Below, one piece after another: positions 10,301 to 16,300 of a DNA stretch of 20,315 nucleotides (position 1 is the stretch's first letter; each line of letters starts with the position of its first letter). Source of the DNA: Botryllus schlosseri (taxonomy: Eukaryota > Chordata > Ascidiacea > Stolidobranchia > Styelidae); contig ATSW01007100.1 in the NCBI GenBank assembly GCA_000444245.1, positions 1 to 20,315 of the forward strand, written 5' to 3'. Below the pieces are notes generated by a model. The model saw only the letters and a program-made list of their open reading frames with translations, did not search any database and was not told the DNA's origin. The position numbers were made by a program, and so were the translations under genes.

Positions 10301-13300
10301 TAGGACACCGTCCAGTCACAATCAAATTAGTGGCCATTAACAGGACTGTGCGAACTTCGTCTTGTAAAAACTTCAATAGAACCACGCGTAAATAACTAAT
10401 ATAAAAAGACATTAAATGGAGTTTCCAATATTGAATTCAAGCTGTCGTATTAAATTTCGGATAAATTTAATTTTTTGGAGGTTCAACGGTCCGCGAGATT
10501 TGTTTTGCAGTTATACCTGTCCACGACGTCAAAAAAGTTGAGAACCACTGGTCTAGACTTTAGACGACATAAAAAGGTGGTCTTCAATGTGATAAAACAT
10601 GCTGTATGTTGATTGCTGTGCATACGATAATATTATAGGCACCAAATTAAAATATTCTCAAATTTAATAAAATCGAAGATTACATTACCTGAATCCGTTT
10701 GAGCCATAATGCATCACAGATGTGTAATCATACGGAACACGCCTGGGATCGGCCGTGTCGAAATCGTACTTATTGAAATTGTTTTCATAACCTTTCAAAA
10801 AAAGATATACATCGTGTTAAATCAAGGATCTGTTTTGTGGTTCTTATCATTGCAATAGCATAGTAAAATTTTCATTCTGTGACTAAAATGCAGAATTGAT
10901 TCGCTCAAGGGAATTTATCGCCGATCTCGTCGTCGGTCTATCTATTTATAGATAACTAACCTACGGATAGATGCGCAACTACCACAAACACGTCATTACG
11001 CCCGGGCAAGCAGTCTCTCTTATTGCTGAGCAATCTAAAAACAACACAATTGGTAGAGCTATAGCTTGCAATCAGAAGGCTGAAATTTAACAAAATCGGC
11101 CTTCATCGAAAGATAGTGTAGTACTGCTTCTGGCGATACAAATTAAAATCTTGTCAGGGAAATGGAACCACAAAACAGCCCTAAGTCTGAATATTGGCAT
11201 TTTTCCGGAACAATCGATCTGCAAAATACGACGTTCTAATTAATTTCAGCGTTTAGGTAGTCTGCTGTAGCACTACCAATTATGTTACTTTTAGATTCCT
11301 CAGCAATATGAGACACTGCTTGCCCTTGCTGTCCCTCAAGTTTCAGCGACGACTTCACCTCGGAGACAAAAGCGCACAAGGATAGCCCACGTGCGTCAAC
11401 GAAGAACAACTATCATATGATCAGGACTGAATACAAGAAAACGCATTGCTGTATCAAGTATGCCGGACCGCAATTGTGGAACAGCATGTCGCCGGCTATC
11501 CGACAGTCGTCGAGCATGTCCGCATTAAAATCGAAATACAAGCAATTTCTTCTAAATGAATACTAGCAACTCTTCAGGATTACTGGACCATGACCTCCGC
11601 CACATGCCACCTCATTTTGTCGTTGCGTCTTATATTCTCTGCATTACTTTTCATTCAGTGTGCACTGTGCATGCCTCTTATTTACTTCGCCTAGCCTAGG
11701 CTAAGGTGGGTGTCAGATCTTAAAGGCTACTCCGAGTTGTTTCGACACCTTCCTATCTTTTCATTGTATCACAGTCTTGTGATGTTTTGAAACGATGGAA
11801 ATATTAATTAACCTGATTGATTAATTAATTGATAGCGTAACCACTGGGAGTGGCGTATCTATTCTATTCGTAGGTTAGTAATCGATTCAATTAGATACAC
11901 CGGAAAAGTTCATTGTTACGTAAAAATGTTGATCGTGCCCAATTGCCCATCAATGGACTGACTCAGCAGTCGGCATAATCACTATAAACCGTGGATACTT
12001 GTTGTGAGACGACGAAGTATACGAACACTTATTGCTGCACACCGAGGTGCCTTGAGCGATATTACTCTCTGCTTGAAAGGATCGTGAAATATTCACAGGT
12101 TACGAGAAACGATGTCGCGTATACGGGACGGATATATTCTCCCAACTTTATGCGTCAGATTTATCCATTCTTGTTGATAATGAAATCTGATCAAGAGGAA
12201 AATGGCACTCTCCGGATTCAGTAATGAGTAATGAATTTAGGGCTGGGCAAAATCGAGTACCCGGGTGATTCGATTCTGAATCACGTAATCTGCTTCGAGT
12301 CGAGTCGAGTAATCGAGTATCACTCAGTATGACGTCATAACCGAATGTAGTATGTCAAACTACAAATATGTACCGTTTTATGCCACCATAAATAATATAA
12401 TGCCCGTTATCCATCACATTAAAGATAACTGGGTATTTTTTGGACCACACTCATTTCATTTCACTTGGTGGCAATGTTGTGGAATGATCATGCATGACTT
12501 TAGAAATGTGTTATTCCCAGTAACGTTTGTAGCTTTGTATGCTACGGTACCACCATTGAAAGTTTCAAGGCCTCAACAGTGAAAATTAGCACCGAAATTA
12601 TAATTCCTGTTGATAAATTAACTCTCAGCGGCGAGGAGCGTATAATTTCAGTACTCGAAAAAATATTATTTTACTACTCGACTCGAATCATTCAAATTAC
12701 TACTCGATTCAGATTCGAGTACTCGAATCATTATAGGCTTGATACGGTCCCTCTCGCATATCAGATTTTGACGCAAAAGCATACAGCAACCAGTTCGACA
12801 AACTGGACAAGGATATGGGAATTTGATTTCAGGATATATTCCAATTAGAAACGCTCTGGATAATCAATCCATTCTGTTAAGTTTCCTAGAATCACGTGAT
12901 TGAAGGGCTGATTACATTGTAGAATAATTGTGAGTCAAATCAAAGTTTAACATGTCCTATCGATGGTTCTTAGTACACATTTGAAAGTAATAGAAATACT
13001 ATCCTATTTTTCGTCATTGCCCTTCCCCGTTCATTATTGGTAGAACGTGCTTTCAGTGTTGTGACAAAGCTTCTGACACAAAGCAGAAACTGACTTGACA
13101 TAACGGGACGCTAAGTTATTAGGGTGTTCTTATCATTACTTAAATCCAATATAATGAGGATAATGGCAATACACCAGCTTCCTCCGTCATGCTATTACTT
13201 GCAGAAAAACTTTCGGTAAATTGTTTAGGCGTTGTGAGGAGGGTCAATTGATTTGAAAGACGACTTAAAATCGTTTCGACTACTTCTGGAGGTGGTCAAT

Positions 13301-16300
13301 GGTCAACGTATTCATCGTCGGTGCTCACTTCTCACGTACAAGTTGCATTGCCGTAAGTTTTGTATTGAAGTATATCGAGAAGTCGTGATTTACGAGTACG
13401 TAAAATGTCATAATTCAATGCCTAGTTTTGCCTACAAAATTGAAAACTGTCACATACAAGTAGAAGTAGTCTGATATCATAACCACTTGAGGAAGTAGTA
13501 CAAGTTGGTGAAATCTACTTGAAGCATTTCAAAATGTTGAAGTAGGATGGTTACTGACCACCTCTCTTCATATCTTTTCATTGTATTACGATCTTGAGGT
13601 GTTTTTAGCTAATGAAAGAGGTAATAAGATGATGACGATGATTTAGCGCAGAATAAAGAGTTTAGATAGGAATGCAGGCAAAATTAAGTTTTTAACCTGC
13701 AGTGATATCTTCCCACATAATTTCGACGTAGTCGTCTCGGTCTGGTCTGGATTGCTCGTGCCATATACCGATAGCATGCATCATTTCGTGACATACAGTT
13801 CCGATCACCTCGCAGCCGCTGCCGATCGACAAAGTCTGTTTCCCGCCAACTCGACCGACATTCGAATAACACCTGTTCAGTTCGTTTTAGACATCATGAG
13901 TTTCGTAAAATTCCTCCCCATCCAATCGGAGTCACAAAATTTTGTAACACCCTTTAGACCAGTTGTTCTCAGACCGGATGCCGCTTGATTGAAATGACAT
14001 TTCTTGAACTAGAAATTAATTCAATTTGTCCTAACATTCCAAATTTCAGCAACGCTAATAATCAAAATTATAACACGATTTGGACGTTGCGATATGATAT
14101 TTGCTTATAAGGCAATGTCATATGCAATATGTAACGCGCCTTTGAAACAAGGATTTCAATCGAAGTGACTTACAACTTCGAAGTTGCCACTGCGAGCACA
14201 CTCATTAAGGATGCATTTTGTAGATGTGGACTAACACACGCAGCATCTTATAGTAGTCAAATTACACTCATTGAATTATTCTCTTGTCGAACACCTGCGT
14301 CCCGTATAGAAAAAAAAAAGGTTTTGTGCCGTGAAGAAATGCCAAGTTTAAATGGCATGCGGCCCACGCCATTGGTTTTTGATTGGAATTGTGATCAGGT
14401 ACGTTTGATCTACGCTGAAATGGGGTAATATGACGGGATTATATAACAAAATTAATAAAATATCCATGTAATTCGTGCTACCATTGCACATATTCACATA
14501 TTCATTCACAATTCAAGTGAAAATATTTTCGCGCTCGGTGCGATTTGCCTTCACCTCATAACTACTGCCCTGTGTATAGTCCGATTTTTTGTATTTAAGA
14601 AGTCTCGCAAAAGTCATAACCTTCAATGCTATTAAATCATCCGTTGGAATTGCAAACATTTTGGCTTCTCTTTTTAATAGCACTTTGATATGACGATGTT
14701 GAATAGGGGTGAGGTAGTCGATATATTTCTCACTGCCATCTAGGGGAAGCGTGTCTAAAAAAGTTTGAGAAGCACTGCTTTAGAGTCTTGGTTGGGAATA
14801 ATACTGGCTATTATGCAGTCGGAATCGGTGTTTGTCAAACTGCTGCCACTCTGGCATGTTGCTTAAAAGTGCACTTTCATTATTTAGGTTATCAAGTGTT
14901 TTAAGCAGTCGTACCTTCACAAACTTTGTTTATCTAATTCATAAATTACGTTGATTCACCTGGTAGTAATAATAACTAAATGTAATAAACGTATGATTTT
15001 CCTAGGATATTTACAGGAATGATTGAGTCAGTGTCGGATTTTTATTATGAAAATATTAGGAGTCGGATACGGTGTGTTTTTGGAGTTGGGGCCGGTATAT
15101 TGGAAATGTCCTAATACACCAACTGGTAGTCGTATTTTCAAGATATCTTGGCTTATTATGATTCGATGGCGCGACAACATCAGAATTGTGGGCATGCGAA
15201 TGTAATGATATGTTTACCCGCTAAGAGATCGGAAATTAATGTAGTCGCTTTCCGTCGTTCGATCCACGAAGTCCAAACATGTCCTCAGTCTGTATTCTTG
15301 CCTTGCCAACTCAATGGAACCTATTGCCTGAAATATATGCAATCTTATACTTATTGAAGCATTAATAACGAGAAGTGCGTTGTGTAGTACGGGGTTGTAT
15401 TGAAGTCACGAACTGCCGAGTCACTAGTCAATCTCATTTTTAAAGCGTTGTCTCGTGTCAAGTCGAGTCGTTTTCTCAACATTACCGAGTCAAGATCGAT
15501 TCTATGCCAGAACGAGTCCCGGTCTTACTTTTAAGACTCGCAATCGAGTCAAAAGTAATGGTGTTCACTGTTTATTCTCGAGCTCAAGTGATGATCTACT
15601 CACTTTTTACGACATCGAATCCCACGCATACATGATATATTAATCTTTCTCACTTTTAACATGTTTACTCATAAAGATGAACGACCCTGGAATCAAATCA
15701 GACAGACTTGAGTGTCTCTAGCCATAACTTGATCTAGTCAAATACAAGTTGATTCAATACGCAAAATGACTCAAGTTCAGTCTTGACTCGAGTCAGTAGC
15801 ACATAAAATTGAGAGAATGTGGCCACAATTCAAAAATTGAAGTCGATACATTCGAATCATGGACATGAGACACAGGTTTTCACAAAAAAGTGTTATGAGA
15901 TGTGCAACTTTTGCAGCGTTAAAGAATACTATGTGATCGAAGAGGATCTTATCAACGGAAAAAAGACCATAGCTACTCGTTAGCGTATCAGCGTTTTTGT
16001 ATTCATGGTGTTTCGACTGCATTGATCATTTTACATCGGGTCGATATTCTTTATTTTTGATTCCGTATTTACCGACTTGTAGCACGGCTAGGGTTGCATT
16101 TAACACAAAAATCAATTTAACACAAACATGTTTAAAATGAGGCCCTAATTTACTAAGTCATACATATGCTGCAAGTGGCATCGAGAGTTTGTTATGTTGT
16201 AGCATATGCTTTCAACGTACAACATAAAGAAATGAAGCTACAATATGGTAGGGTTACCATACGTCCTCTTTTAAGAGGATTTGTCCTCGTTTTTGACTTT

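Noticed and set aside
14165-14428. 87-codon plus-strand frame, considered as transposase
   Set aside because: It lies within the 818-bp hAT-type element but shows no zinc finger, RNase H-like or dimerisation motif that I can recognise.
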